From positions 1 through 41,163 of the forward strand of contig JALERM010000077.1 in NCBI GenBank assembly GCA_022764165.1: a stretch of DNA of 41,163 nucleotides, in the 5' to 3' direction. The translations under genes were made by a program, and so were the position numbers. The stretch comes from Eubacterium sp. GTDB lineage: Bacteria; Bacillota; Clostridia; Lachnospirales; Lachnospiraceae. Under the pieces are notes generated by a model that had not been told where the DNA came from, did not search any database, and saw only the letters and a program-made list of their open reading frames with translations. Positions 14,403-23,050 of this stretch are shown piece by piece. The first letter of the stretch is position 1. Each line of letters opens with the position of its first letter.

Positions 14403-15272
14403 TTATTTGAAATACATTTGTTTTATATGCTCTACCGGCATTTCCTGTCCGGTCCACAGGCGGAATGCTTCAGCACCCTGATACAGCAGCATGTACATGC
14501 CATTGAATGTTTTACATCCGGCTTCTTTGGCTTGCCTGAGCAGGAGGGTTTCCCGTGGGTTGTAAATGACATCGGCTACGGTCAGTTCCGGATGAAGCGG
14601 AGAAACGTCCGGAAGGATGGTGGCATCGGTATGCGGTGCCATTCCAACGGATGTACCGTTTACCAGCAGGTCGGAAGTGTCAAGGGCGTGATTCAGTGCA
14701 GTTGTGTCCTGCTGTTCGAACAGTCGAACCTGAGAAGAGGTCTGCTGATTCAGGCTGTCGGTGAGTGTGACGGCACGGTTCCAGAAACGGCTGGTAGGAC
14801 GGGCAAAGATGTTCAGTTCTTTAACCCCATCCAGGGCTGCCTGCACAGCAATGGCGGTGGCGGCACCTCCCATTCCCATCAGAGTAACTGTTTTGTCCGG
14901 GACGGAGAATCCGGCTTCTTCGGCAGAACGCCAGAATCCGATGCCGTCAGTATTATGTCCGATCAGCTTGCCGTCAGTATGTACGACAGTGTTGACTGCT
15001 CCGATCAGTGAAGCTGCAGGGGAAAGCTCATCACAAAGCTGTGCCATACGGTTTTTGCAGGGCATAGTGAGATTAAATCCTGCGATCCCGGCAGCCTTCA
15101 GCCCTGCCACAGCTGTCTCCAGCTGTTCTTCTCCCACCTCAAAACAAAGATAAACAAGATCAAGACCAAGCTGACGGAAGCTTTCATTATGCATCAGTGG
15201 TGATATACTATGTTTCACAGGTGTTCCCAGGAGACCGGTGAATCCTGTATGTCCGGTAATTGGTATTGTCAT
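14403..15272 (-). CDS. aroE: Shikimate dehydrogenase
   Basis: 289 residues. It reduces 3-dehydroshikimate to shikimate with NADPH in the chorismate pathway. The N-terminal substrate domain has GTPVKHSISPLMHN and NLTMPCKNRM (catalytic Lys), and GAVNTVV. The NAD(P) domain starts VTLMGMGGAATAIAV. Later come NGTSVGMAPH and VADVIYNPRETLLL, and GMYMLLYQGAEAF near the end, all family landmarks. AAGGAG precedes the ATG. It is divergent from aroD; the 76-nt gap holds ATTATATAAT (15285-15294), which supplies a -10-like sequence to both strands. The cofactor-loop motif GMGGAATA replaces the more usual GAGGAxxA. Confidence 0.95.
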   Translation of the reverse strand: MTIPITGHTGFTGLLGTPVKHSISPLMHNESFRQLGLDLVYLCFEVGEEQLETAVAGLKAAGIAGFNLTMPCKNRMAQLCDELSPAASLIGAVNTVVHTDGKLIGHNTDGIGFWRSAEEAGFSVPDKTVTLMGMGGAATAIAVQAALDGVKELNIFARPTSRFWNRAVTLTDSLNQQTSSQVRLFEQQDTTALNHALDTSDLLVNGTSVGMAPHTDATILPDVSPLHPELTVADVIYNPRETLLLRQAKEAGCKTFNGMYMLLYQGAEAFRLWTGQEMPVEHIKQMYFK

Positions 15273-15348
15273 GATAAACTCCTTATTATATAATAGTAAG
15301 ATACTTGTATCATACCACAGTTAATTATTGAAAGAAAAGAGGATTTCT

Positions 15349-16101
15349 ATGAAAACTATCAGAATAAGAGAAATTGAAATCGGTGCCGGTATGCCGAAGA
15401 TCTGTGTTCCGGTCACAGGTGTGACCGTGTCGGAGATTCTGGAGCAGACGGCACAGGCAGTGGAAAAACAGCCGGACCTGTTGGAGTGGAGAGCTGATTT
15501 TTTTGAGTCTTTGACAGAACCGGAGAAAGTCCATGAAATGGCAGGAAAAATGAGGGATATTTTAAAGAATATTCCTATGATATTTACAGTCCGCACATCA
15601 CGTGAGGGCGGTAATTGCCATATTTCCACAGATGATTATATTAGTCTGCTGAGTCAGGCTGCAGAAAATCCGGAAATAGATCTGATTGATGTGGAATTGT
15701 ATCGGGATGTGCCGCAGATGAAGGTATTAATTGCGAGACTGAAGGAAAAAGGAAAAAGGGTTATTGCTTCCAATCACCATTTTGACCGTACTCCGGTGCG
15801 GACAACGATGGAAAGAATTCTGGCGGAAATGGATGATTCCGGAGCCGATATCCGGAAGCTGGCGGTGATGCCGGGCAGTCCTGAAAATGTGCTGGACCTT
15901 CTGTATGCCACTTCCCATGCCAACTGGTCAGGAAAGGCTCCCGTGATTACTATGTCCATGGGCTCTCTGGGTTCCCTTTCACGTATCAGCGGCCAGATTT
16001 TCGGTTCGGCAGTGACCTTTGGAACAGTAGGAGATGCTTCGGCACCCGGTCAGCTTGCAATCGATGAATTGCGAATAATCATGAAAATTCTGAAACTGTA
16101 G
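15349..16101 (+). CDS. aroD: 3-dehydroquinate dehydratase, type I
   Basis: 250 residues. It dehydrates 3-dehydroquinate to 3-dehydroshikimate through a Schiff-base lysine. Landmarks are VEWRADFFE-like LLEWRADFFES, IFTVRTSREGG, SNHHFDRTP (catalytic His), ADIRKLAVMP (Schiff-base Lys), and the C-terminal MSMGSLGSLSRISGQIFGS ... TFGTVGDASAPGQL. The start at 15349 is supported by AGAGGA 7 nt upstream; an ATG at 15328 has no site. It faces away from aroE, so the two consecutive shikimate-pathway steps flank one regulatory gap. The spoIIG promoter follows closely. Confidence 0.95.
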   Translation: MKTIRIREIEIGAGMPKICVPVTGVTVSEILEQTAQAVEKQPDLLEWRADFFESLTEPEKVHEMAGKMRDILKNIPMIFTVRTSREGGNCHISTDDYISLLSQAAENPEIDLIDVELYRDVPQMKVLIARLKEKGKRVIASNHHFDRTPVRTTMERILAEMDDSGADIRKLAVMPGSPENVLDLLYATSHANWSGKAPVITMSMGSLGSLSRISGQIFGSAVTFGTVGDASAPGQLAIDELRIIMKILKL

Positions 16102-16108
16102 AAAAGTG

Positions 16109-16175
16109 TGTCGAGAGATTTTCTCGTACCTGTCCCCTTGTTTTGACAAAATAAGCACCCCCTATCCCCTATAAT
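16109..16175 (+). promoter_or_regulatory. spoIIG-type promoter with Spo0A-box-like sites
   Basis: TTGACA (16143-16148) and TATAAT (16170-16175) are separated by 21 nt, too far for ordinary sigma-A use. The Bacillus subtilis spoIIG promoter has the same peculiarity (about 22 bp) and needs Spo0A~P. TGTCGAG (16109-16115) matches the 0A box TGTCGAA at 6 of 7, and the -35 area read on the other strand gives TGTCAAA, also 6 of 7. Confidence 0.65.
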
Positions 16176-16223
16176 GATATTTGCTTCTTCCAGTAAGTAC
16201 GTATTCAACAGGGATAGGGGGTG
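16156..16223. repeat. Inverted repeat linking the promoter spacer to the spoIIGA ribosome binding site
   Basis: CACCCCCTATCCC (16156-16168) and GGGATAGGGGGTG (16211-16223) are perfect 13-nt arms 42 nt apart. The right arm includes the spoIIGA Shine-Dalgarno sequence. The left arm lies upstream of the expected start site (about 16182), so it is present only in read-through RNA. Confidence 0.85.
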
Positions 16224-16227
16224 TTTT

Positions 16228-17073
16228 GTGTATTATGAGGTATTCCTTGATGTCCTGTTCGTGATGAATCTCCTGATGGATTATTTCCTGCTTCGGCTGA
16301 CATGCCGTCTGATTCACAGTTCTGCCACACTGTGGAGAAGTCTGCTGGGAGCCCTGATCGGTGCTGTGGGTATCTGCCTGATAGCCCTGTGGCCGGGAAG
16401 CAGGATTCTGAATACGATACTGGTACATGTAGTAATAAATACGTTGATGGTAAGGTTTGGATGTAATCTGAAAACTGTCAGAGAAATTCTGAAAGGAGTA
16501 CTGATTCTCTATATCTGTTCCTTTCTGCTGGGCGGCATGATGCTGTTTTTACAGAACAGAATGGAAATGAGAGAAATAAAAATAGTATTGCTGGCAGGTT
16601 CCATCAGTTATCTGTTTCTTGCAGCCGGTATACGGGTATATACCCGGAAAGAGAAAAAAGAAAATTGTACGTATCAGGTATGCCTCTATGAAGGAGACAA
16701 ATCCAGAGAAGGAAAGGCACTTTTAGATACGGGAAATGGGCTGACAGATCCAGTTAGTGGAAAACCGGTGAATGTGATCCGCCGGGAAATGCTGAACGGA
16801 TTGCTTGCAGATACAATACTGGATTCACTGGAACATTTTTCGGAGAAATGTCCGGATGAGGATTTTGGAAATCTTTCCCCGCATTTTGTACCATTTGCCA
16901 CTCTGGGCTGCACCGGCGGACTGCTGGTGGCAATTACGATAGACTATCTAAGCCTGGAAATACAGGGAAAAAATAAAATAATTTTTCGTCCTGTAGTGGC
17001 ATTTTCCGATGAAGGAGCCGTATTTCCCGAGAATTATCAGATGATTCTGCATCCAAATCTAATAGACAGTTAG
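16228..17073 (+). CDS. spoIIGA: Sporulation sigma-E factor-processing peptidase SpoIIGA
   Basis: 281 residues. A membrane-bound aspartic protease that cleaves the pro-sequence of sigma-E in the mother cell once SpoIIR signals from the forespore. The N-terminal half has about five hydrophobic segments (from [21 protein letters not shown]). The cytoplasmic C-terminal half carries the protease motif [12 protein letters not shown] with Asp167. The start is GTG 16228, 4 nt after the AGGGGGTG site; family proteins begin at exactly this YYEVFLD sequence. sigE follows after 11 nt in the classical spoIIG arrangement. Confidence 0.95.
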   Translation: MYYEVFLDVLFVMNLLMDYFLLRLTCRLIHSSATLWRSLLGALIGAVGICLIALWPGSRILNTILVHVVINTLMVRFGCNLKTVREILKGVLILYICSFLLGGMMLFLQNRMEMREIKIVLLAGSISYLFLAAGIRVYTRKEKKENCTYQVCLYEGDKSREGKALLDTGNGLTDPVSGKPVNVIRREMLNGLLADTILDSLEHFSEKCPDEDFGNLSPHFVPFATLGCTGGLLVAITIDYLSLEIQGKNKIIFRPVVAFSDEGAVFPENYQMILHPNLIDS

Positions 17074-17084
17074 GAGGAATTATT

Positions 17085-17834
17085 ATGATGCAAGCAATGT
17101 TACCCAGTCATTTTCACCTTCGGATGCTCCCTACATTCTCCAGGGTAGTGTGGAAACGTCCGGGAGAATTATATTATATAGGGGGAGCAGATGTACTTCC
17201 TGCCCCGTTGACTCCGCAGGAGGAAACAGAAGTAATCCAGCAGCTTACGGCTGAGGGATGTGAGGAAGAAACTCAAAAAGCCCGCTCCAGTCTGATTGAA
17301 CATAATTTGCGGCTGGTGGTATATATTGCACAGAAATTTGATAATACAGGTGTGGGAATGGAGGATTTGATTTCTATCGGTACGATTGGCCTGATTAAAG
17401 GAATCAATACCTTCAATCCGGAAAAAAATATTAAACTTGCCACCTATGCATCCCGCTGTATTGAAAATGAGATCCTCATGTATCTGCGGCGCAACAGTAA
17501 GACAAGAGTAGAGGTGTCCATCGATGAACCGCTGAATGTGGACTGGGATGGCAATGAGCTTCTGCTCTCTGACATTCTGGGTACCGATGAAGATGTGATT
17601 TACCGGGATCTGGAACATGAAGTGGAATGCAAGCTTCTGGGCAAGGCAATCAATAAATTATCCCAGAGGGAGAAAACAATTATCTGCCTGCGATTTGGTC
17701 TGAATCAGCCGGATGGAAAAGAAAAGACGCAGAAAGAAGTGGCGGATATGCTGGGAATTTCCCAATCTTATATTTCCAGGCTGGAAAAGAGGATTATGCG
17801 CCGACTGAAAAAAGAAATTGTGCGCTACGAATAA
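17085..17834 (+). CDS. sigE: RNA polymerase sigma factor sigma-E (pro-form)
   Basis: 249 residues. It directs early mother-cell sporulation genes. The first 29 or so residues are the pro-sequence; the conserved junction [15 protein letters not shown] is where SpoIIGA cuts. Region 2 has [31 protein letters not shown] and [18 protein letters not shown]. Region 4 has [15 protein letters not shown] and [22 protein letters not shown] (17072-17077) is 7 nt before ATG 17085. It is co-transcribed with spoIIGA. In Bacillus sigG follows directly; here a glycosidase gene intervenes. Confidence 0.97.
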   Translation: MMQAMLPSHFHLRMLPTFSRVVWKRPGELYYIGGADVLPAPLTPQEETEVIQQLTAEGCEEETQKARSSLIEHNLRLVVYIAQKFDNTGVGMEDLISIGTIGLIKGINTFNPEKNIKLATYASRCIENEILMYLRRNSKTRVEVSIDEPLNVDWDGNELLLSDILGTDEDVIYRDLEHEVECKLLGKAINKLSQREKTIICLRFGLNQPDGKEKTQKEVADMLGISQSYISRLEKRIMRRLKKEIVRYE

Positions 17835-17882
17835 ATGTAGTAAAAGTCAAAATAAAGTACTTTTGTGTAATATTTGTAGAGG

Positions 17883-17944
17883 AAATCCTCTGAACAGTGT
17901 AGTATAATATTCATATCATATGACACTGTTCAGAGGATTTTTGT
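17883..17944 (+). terminator. 18-bp perfect inverted repeat with T-run; terminator or operator
   Basis: The arms 17883-17900 and 17923-17940 (core CCTCTGAACAGTGT / ACACTGTTCAGAGG) pair without mismatch. TTTT follows, so it can terminate the spoIIG transcript. The 22-nt loop contains TATAAT (17903-17908), a possible -10 box for the GH31 gene that starts at 17977, so the arms may also act as a protein-binding site. Confidence 0.7.
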
Positions 17945-17976
17945 CCAAATAGAATACAAACAAAGGAGAAGACTTT

Positions 17977-20430
17977 ATGAGTATGGAAAAATATCGTATG
18001 GAATCTTGCCCGGTGTGTAAAAAAGAAGCTGTTGTTCAGGGAGATAAGTTCAGAATTTCTATTTTGACACCGGCACTGATTCGTCTGGAGTATGAGGAAA
18101 ATGGAAATTTTGAGGACAGAGCAACCCAGTCTGTTCTGAACAGAGATTTTCCGGTTCCGGAATTTCAGGTTGTGGAAAATGAAGAAGAGTTGGCTGTTTT
18201 TACAGAGGTTCTGGAACTGCATTATGACCGCCGTGTATTTTCTGCCAGTGGTCTGAGTATCCGTGTCAATGGCGGTGGCGGCGGCTGGGGACGTACCTGG
18301 CATTTCGGTGAGGAACCGGAAGATCTGGGCGGTACCGCACGTACTCTTGATATGACAGATGGATCCAATATGCTGAATCCGGCAATGTACTCCAAAGGAA
18401 AGACCGATCTGGTGGAAAGAACACTGGGAAAAATTCCCATGGAGCATGGTGTGTTGTCAAGAAATGGTTTTTCTGTGGTTGATGACAGCCATTCGATGGT
18501 ATTGACAGAAGATGGATGGATTGAGCCGAGAAAACAGGGAATCGTAGATGTGTATTTCTTTGGGTATGGTCATCGCTATCTGGAATGTCTGAAAGATTTT
18601 TATCATCTCTGTGGAAAAACACCGCTGCTTCCCCGCTATGCCATGGGAAACTGGTGGAGCCGTTATCATCGTTATACGCAGGATGAGTATCAGGAACTGG
18701 TGGAACGTTTCGAGAAAGAAGAACTTCCATTTTCTGTTGCCGTTGTGGATATGGACTGGCATTTGGTGGATGATGTGGATCCCAAATACGGCAGCGGCTG
18801 GACCGGATATACCTGGAACAAAAATTTCTTCCCGGAGCCGAAAGCATTTATGCAGTGGCTTCATGAACATGGAATGAAAATCACACTGAATGTACATCCG
18901 GCAGATGGTGTCCGTGCATATGAAGAGCCATACAAACGTGTGGCAGAGCAGATGGGAATTGACCCGGAAAGCGAGATTCCGGTACAGTTTGATCCGGCGG
19001 ATCCGCATTTTATGGAGGTTTATCTGAAGGATCTTCATCATCCGCTGGAAGAGGAAGGTGTAGACTTCTGGTGGCTGGACTGGCAGCAGGGTACTGTGAC
19101 AAAAGTTCCGGGGCTTGATCCGCTTTGGATGCTGAATCATTATCATTATCTGGACAGCTGCTGGAAAGGCAGCAGATCGCTGACATTTTCCAGATATGCC
19201 GGTGTGGGAAGTCATCGGTATCCGGTGGGATTTTCCGGTGACACTGTTATTTCCTGGGACAGCCTGAACTTCCAGCCTTATTTTACCAGCACAGCCAGCA
19301 ACATCGGTTATGGATGGTGGAGCCACGATATTGGCGGACATATGATGGGTGTGCGTGATGATGAACTGATGGCAAGATGGGTACAGTTTGGTGTATTCTC
19401 TCCGATTAATCGCCTTCACAGTACCGACAATCCATTTAACGGAAAAGAACCTTGGAATTTCGATAAGATTACGCAGAGTGTGATGGAAGAATATCTGCGC
19501 CTGCGCCATGGCATGGTTCCTTATTTGTATACCATGAACCGCAGAGCTCATGTGGATGATCTGCCGCTGATCCAGCCGATGTACTATCTGGAGCCGGAGA
19601 AAAAAGAAGCCTATGAAGTTCCCAATGAGTATTATTTTGGATCAGAACTTCTGGTTTCCCCGATTACCGAACCCCAGGACACGGTGGCTAGATCTGCAAA
19701 GGCAAAAACCTGGCTTCCGGAAGGTCTCTGGGCAGATTTCTTCCAGGGCACCGTATATCGTGGCGGACGCATGCTGAATCTCTGGAGAGGTGTGGAAGAT
19801 ATGCCGGTTTTGATGAAAGCAGGTGCCATCATTCCTATGAAAAATATGGATATATTCGACAACTGTGTGGATAATCCGAAGGATATGGAGATTCGTGTAT
19901 TCCCGGCAGAAGACGGCAGCTTTACCCTGTGGGAGGACGCAGGGGACACTGCACAGGATGCTGAGGAGAATTGGGCTGCAACACAGCTGACATTCACCGG
20001 AGGAAGCAAAGATGAATTTGTTATCGGAAAAGCCCTGGGCAACCTGGCTGTGATACCAGAGGAAAGAAGCTGGAAAATCGTATTTACCGCTGTGGAAAAT
20101 ACAGAAGTAGTCGTTACTGCTGATGGTGATGTGGTAACATGTACCGTTACCTACGACAAAGAAAAATCAATGCTGACCGTGAAAATTCCTCAGACGTCTG
20201 TGACAAAAGAAATCTGCGTGGTATTTCCTCAGGGACTTGCAATGGCTGAACCGAAACTGGAGGAGAGCTGCCGCCGGATACTGAATAAAGCACAGATTTC
20301 CTACGATCAGAAATCAGAAGCAATGGAAAATATTTGCAGAGAGGGAAAAGAAGCTGTAGCTGCGCTGGCTGCCATGGGGCTGAACCCGGCGGTATTTGGT
20401 GCCCTCTGTGAAATCCTGACTGCTCAGTAA
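17977..20430 (+). CDS. Glycoside hydrolase family 31, alpha-glucosidase-type
   Basis: 817 residues, intracellular (no signal peptide). It hydrolyses terminal alpha-linked hexoses with retention. The N-terminal beta-sandwich ends near GGTARTLD. The catalytic barrel has NWWSRYHRYT and FSVAVVDMDWH. The nucleophile is Asp368 in WWLDWQQG and the acid/base is Asp422 in FSGDTVISWDSL. SHDIGGHMMG and RWVQFGVFSPINRLHS follow. The C-terminal beta domains end with a helical tail of about 60 residues beyond the usual family end (EESCRRILNKAQ ...). It is flanked by terminators on both sides, so it is an independent unit inserted between sigE and sigG. The exact sugar specificity cannot be read from sequence alone. 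Confidence 0.92.
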   Translation: MSMEKYRMESCPVCKKEAVVQGDKFRISILTPALIRLEYEENGNFEDRATQSVLNRDFPVPEFQVVENEEELAVFTEVLELHYDRRVFSASGLSIRVNGGGGGWGRTWHFGEEPEDLGGTARTLDMTDGSNMLNPAMYSKGKTDLVERTLGKIPMEHGVLSRNGFSVVDDSHSMVLTEDGWIEPRKQGIVDVYFFGYGHRYLECLKDFYHLCGKTPLLPRYAMGNWWSRYHRYTQDEYQELVERFEKEELPFSVAVVDMDWHLVDDVDPKYGSGWTGYTWNKNFFPEPKAFMQWLHEHGMKITLNVHPADGVRAYEEPYKRVAEQMGIDPESEIPVQFDPADPHFMEVYLKDLHHPLEEEGVDFWWLDWQQGTVTKVPGLDPLWMLNHYHYLDSCWKGSRSLTFSRYAGVGSHRYPVGFSGDTVISWDSLNFQPYFTSTASNIGYGWWSHDIGGHMMGVRDDELMARWVQFGVFSPINRLHSTDNPFNGKEPWNFDKITQSVMEEYLRLRHGMVPYLYTMNRRAHVDDLPLIQPMYYLEPEKKEAYEVPNEYYFGSELLVSPITEPQDTVARSAKAKTWLPEGLWADFFQGTVYRGGRMLNLWRGVEDMPVLMKAGAIIPMKNMDIFDNCVDNPKDMEIRVFPAEDGSFTLWEDAGDTAQDAEENWAATQLTFTGGSKDEFVIGKALGNLAVIPEERSWKIVFTAVENTEVVVTADGDVVTCTVTYDKEKSMLTVKIPQTSVTKEICVVFPQGLAMAEPKLEESCRRILNKAQISYDQKSEAMENICREGKEAVAALAAMGLNPAVFGALCEILTAQ

Positions 20431-20445
20431 AATCAATTGAACATA

Positions 20446-20487
20446 AAAAAGTTTTATGCCTTTTGTCAAGGCGTAAAACTTTTTTTA
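20446..20487 (+). terminator. Intrinsic terminator of the GH31 gene
   Basis: AAAAAGTTTTATGCC (20446-20460) with GGCGTAAAACTTTTT (20470-20484), one wobble, 9-nt loop; the T-run continues beyond. The A-rich left arm makes it potentially bidirectional. Confidence 0.9.
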
Positions 20488-20591
20488 TTTTTTTGAGAAG
20501 TGAATAGATAAAAGTGCAGATGAGAATCATCTTTATTGAACACAGTATTTTTGAATATCAATGATACAAAGATTTCAGGAGGATTCTTATT

Positions 20592-21371
20592 ATGGCACTT
20601 AACAAGGTTGAAATCTGCGGAGTCAATACGGCAAAACTGCCGGTGCTCAGTAATGAAGAGAAAGAATTGCTCTTTGAGAGAATCAAACAGGGGGATCAGG
20701 AAGCCAGAGAACTGTATATCAAAGGAAATCTGCGCCTGGTTCTGAGTGTGATTCGAAGATTCGGCAGTTCTAATGAAAACGCAGATGATTTATTTCAGAT
20801 TGGATGTGTAGGGCTGATTAAAGCTATTGATAATTTTGATACCACCCTGAATGTGAAGTTTTCTACTTATGCAGTTCCCATGATTATTGGAGAGATTCGA
20901 AGATATCTCAGAGACAACAATGCAATTCGTGTCAGCCGCTCATTGCGTGATATTGCCTATAAAGCGATTTATGCGAAAGAAAATTATATGCGGCAAAATC
21001 TCAGGGAACCCACCATCATGGAAATTGCATCTGAAATCGGAATCGATAAAGAAGAAATTGTGTATGCACTGGATGCTATCCAAAGTCCGGTAAGCCTTTA
21101 TGAACCGGTTTATACAGAGGGCGGTGATACGCTGTATGTGATGGACCAGGTCAGTGACAAAAAGAATAAGGAAGAAAACTGGGTGGAAAATCTGGCACTC
21201 CGGGATGCCATACACAGGCTCAATGACAGGGAGCGCCAGATTATTCATCTCCGTTTTTTCGAAGGGAAAACCCAGATGGAAGTTGCCAATGAAATCGGAA
21301 TTTCACAGGCACAGGTCAGCAGGCTGGAAAAAAATGCTCTGAAAAGTATGCGGAATTACTTAAATGGCTGA
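20592..21371 (+). CDS. sigG: RNA polymerase sigma factor sigma-G
   Basis: 259 residues. It directs late forespore gene expression. The N-terminus KVEICGVNTAKLPVLSNEE is characteristic of sigma-G and carries the SpoIIAB-contact segment. Region 2 has NLRLVLSVIRRFGSSNENADDLFQIG and FDTTLNVKFSTYAVPMIIGEIRRYLRD. Region 3 has RVSRSLRDIAYKA. Region 4 has LNDRERQIIHLRFFEGKTQMEVA and ISQAQVSRLEK. AGGAGG-type GGAGGA precedes ATG 20592. A sigma-F/G-type promoter is expected upstream; only weak matches are visible. It converges on the AAA ATPase gene with 4 nt between stops and no terminator between them. Confidence 0.97.
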   Translation: MALNKVEICGVNTAKLPVLSNEEKELLFERIKQGDQEARELYIKGNLRLVLSVIRRFGSSNENADDLFQIGCVGLIKAIDNFDTTLNVKFSTYAVPMIIGEIRRYLRDNNAIRVSRSLRDIAYKAIYAKENYMRQNLREPTIMEIASEIGIDKEEIVYALDAIQSPVSLYEPVYTEGGDTLYVMDQVSDKKNKEENWVENLALRDAIHRLNDRERQIIHLRFFEGKTQMEVANEIGISQAQVSRLEKNALKSMRNYLNG

Positions 21372-21375
21372 ACAA

Positions 21376-22518
21376 TCACCAGGTTCCGTCTGAAGGATCA
21401 GCACCATACCGACCTTCCAGATACTGTTTGAAGTAGGTTTCATCTTTCCTTACTTTTTCACCGTTTTCCTTCAGGAACAATGCAAGTATGTAGAGAGAAG
21501 AAGAACCGTCTTCTTCTCTGGCAGTCAGCCATATTTCATCCCGGCGGAAGATGCGGTTATTCATATTAGAATTCTCATGGGTGGCAGTCAGCAGCTGAGC
21601 ACCTTCGGCCTGATTGTCGGAGGCAGACGCCAGACGATACAGATAGCCCAGTACTTTGGGATGAAGATGAATCTCGGGATCATCTGCAAGAAGCAGTGCC
21701 TTCTGCTTTTTCGCACAGAGCATACAGGAAAGCAGGGAAATAAGCTGCCGTGTGCCGGTTGACTCTTCCTTCCATGGAAGTTGAACGGAATTGTCGGAGT
21801 TTATGTGGGTCAGTATAACTGTTTTGGAAGTTTCTCTGATATCGGCAATATCAGGACAGAGGGTTTTCAGGTGACTGACCAGAGATTCTTTTAAATCTGC
21901 GATCTGAAGCACTTCTTCTATATATGTAATATCGGGAGCATCGGAAGAGAAGAAAATCATATTCCGAAAATAAGTAAGGACGGCATGGATCTGTGAATCC
22001 TTAACTCTGGTACCGAGAAAATACAGAAGCGGCGTCTCATCACTCAGAAGAGATACATCAGTATGCTCCCATGCTTCACAGAGGAAAACCCCATCCTGAT
22101 CTCGGTCAAAAAGAACATCAAACGAATCATCATCCAGACTTCGGCCAAAAAGATTCTCCTCAAGGACAGAATTCTGCAGGAGCTTCAACTGATATTCATA
22201 TTCATCTTCCCCGATGCGAAAAAGCATATCAAATTCAACCGGTGACCTTCGGCATTCATCATCAAAACAGAAACAGGGAAAATCCTCCCTGTGTGAAGTA
22301 CCTTCCAGAACCAGACTGCGAAGATACCAGATAGCCTTCAGAAAATTCGATTTGCCGCTTCCGTTGGGCCCATAAAGAGCAGCCATGGGAAGCACACCTA
22401 AACCATCTGAACTTCTGTACAAATGCTCAGGAAATTCAGTAATCTTAGCCTCCGAAAGATCCAGAGTAGCCGTATCACGGAAATTTCGGAAATTAGTAAC
22501 AGAAAATTGAACCAGCAT
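21376..22518 (-). CDS. Solitary AAA15/AAA21-type ATP-binding protein
   Basis: 380 residues, soluble. The N-terminus MLVQFSVTNFRNFRDTATL is the RecF/AAA15 start. Walker A is GPNGSGKS (residues 50-57), the signature-like segment is ESTGTRQLISLL, Walker B reads ALLLADDPEIHLHP, then LLTATHENSNMN, and the C-terminal GRYGADP motif. Family members usually have DE in Walker B; here it is DD, so the catalytic Glu is replaced by Asp. Relatives of this type pair with RloB or other effectors in anti-phage systems (AbiL-like), but no partner gene is next to it. It is an intact relative of the P-loop-less fragment at 8418. Role unknown. Confidence 0.8.
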   Translation of the reverse strand: MLVQFSVTNFRNFRDTATLDLSEAKITEFPEHLYRSSDGLGVLPMAALYGPNGSGKSNFLKAIWYLRSLVLEGTSHREDFPCFCFDDECRRSPVEFDMLFRIGEDEYEYQLKLLQNSVLEENLFGRSLDDDSFDVLFDRDQDGVFLCEAWEHTDVSLLSDETPLLYFLGTRVKDSQIHAVLTYFRNMIFFSSDAPDITYIEEVLQIADLKESLVSHLKTLCPDIADIRETSKTVILTHINSDNSVQLPWKEESTGTRQLISLLSCMLCAKKQKALLLADDPEIHLHPKVLGYLYRLASASDNQAEGAQLLTATHENSNMNNRIFRRDEIWLTAREEDGSSSLYILALFLKENGEKVRKDETYFKQYLEGRYGADPSDGTW

Positions 22519-22600
22519 GAAAAACCTCCTTAAGTGTTTGTTTTGGTTGGGGACGGAGAATCTCTGTGATTTTCAGAAGAAGGCCGTTCCTTTTTCAATA

Positions 22601-22630
22601 ATTATAGCATAATGAACACAAATAATTCAA
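22601..22630 (-). promoter_or_regulatory. Promoter of the AAA ATPase gene
   Basis: On the minus strand TTGAAT (22630-22625), 18-nt spacer, TATAAT (22606-22601). The leader is about 75 nt. Confidence 0.55.
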
Positions 22631-22672
22631 TATACCAAGAGATTTTTTCTCGTACAAATTCAGGGAGGCATC

Positions 22673-22927
22673 TTACAGGCTTTTCAGACACTCCTTTTCT
22701 TCTATTTCTACCAGTATGATATCTTCCCCAATCTGGCAGATACATTCCCAGGGGATGCAGAATTCGCTGTCTCTGCCGAAGATACCGCAGATACGTCCGG
22801 GACCGGGGACGATCAGGTGGGTGATTTTTCCGGTTTTGCAGTCGAATTCCACATCAACAGGACAGCCCATGCTTTTGCAGGTGCAGGAATTAATGATTTC
22901 TTTTTGTTTCAGTTCACAAACACGCAT
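22673..22927 (-). CDS. ylmC: YlmC/YmxH family sporulation-associated PRC-barrel protein
   Basis: 84 residues. MRVCELKQKEIINSCTCKSM, then GCPVDVEFDCKTGKITHLIV (a PRC-barrel strand pattern), then IPWECICQIGEDIILVEI. YlmC/YmxH proteins are small PRC-barrel proteins conserved in spore formers, usually near sigG and nrdR as here. Function in the family is not established. The start at 22927 follows AGGAGA by 5 nt; a longer frame from 22963 has no site. The family landmarks begin with this Met. Confidence 0.88.
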   Translation of the reverse strand: MRVCELKQKEIINSCTCKSMGCPVDVEFDCKTGKITHLIVPGPGRICGIFGRDSEFCIPWECICQIGEDIILVEIEEKECLKSL

Positions 22928-22962
22928 AAAAATCTCCTGTTTTTCTTGACGTTTGATTTGCA

Positions 22963-22991
22963 ATTATATTATGATGAAATTAAAGTGGTAA
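22963..22991 (-). promoter_or_regulatory. Promoter of ylmC
   Basis: On the minus strand TTACCA (22991-22986), 17-nt spacer, TATAAT (22968-22963). Confidence 0.5.
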
Positions 22992-23050
22992 TACCTTAAA
23001 ACCAAAGAATTGTACGTGAATAAAACTAAGAGGAAAGCAGAGGTAGTGTT

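Noticed and set aside
14418-15153. Plus-strand open frames opposite aroE
   Set aside because: aroE on the minus strand explains the region with complete family motifs; the plus frames have none.
18457-19551. Long antisense frame within the GH31 gene
   Set aside because: Low-complexity His/Ile-rich translation, no start site signals, fully inside a gene with conserved catalytic residues.
20495-20591. Sigma-F/sigma-G promoter upstream of sigG
   Set aside because: GAATA near 20503 followed by GAGAATCATC at 15 nt is only a weak match to the forespore consensus, so it was not listed as a feature.
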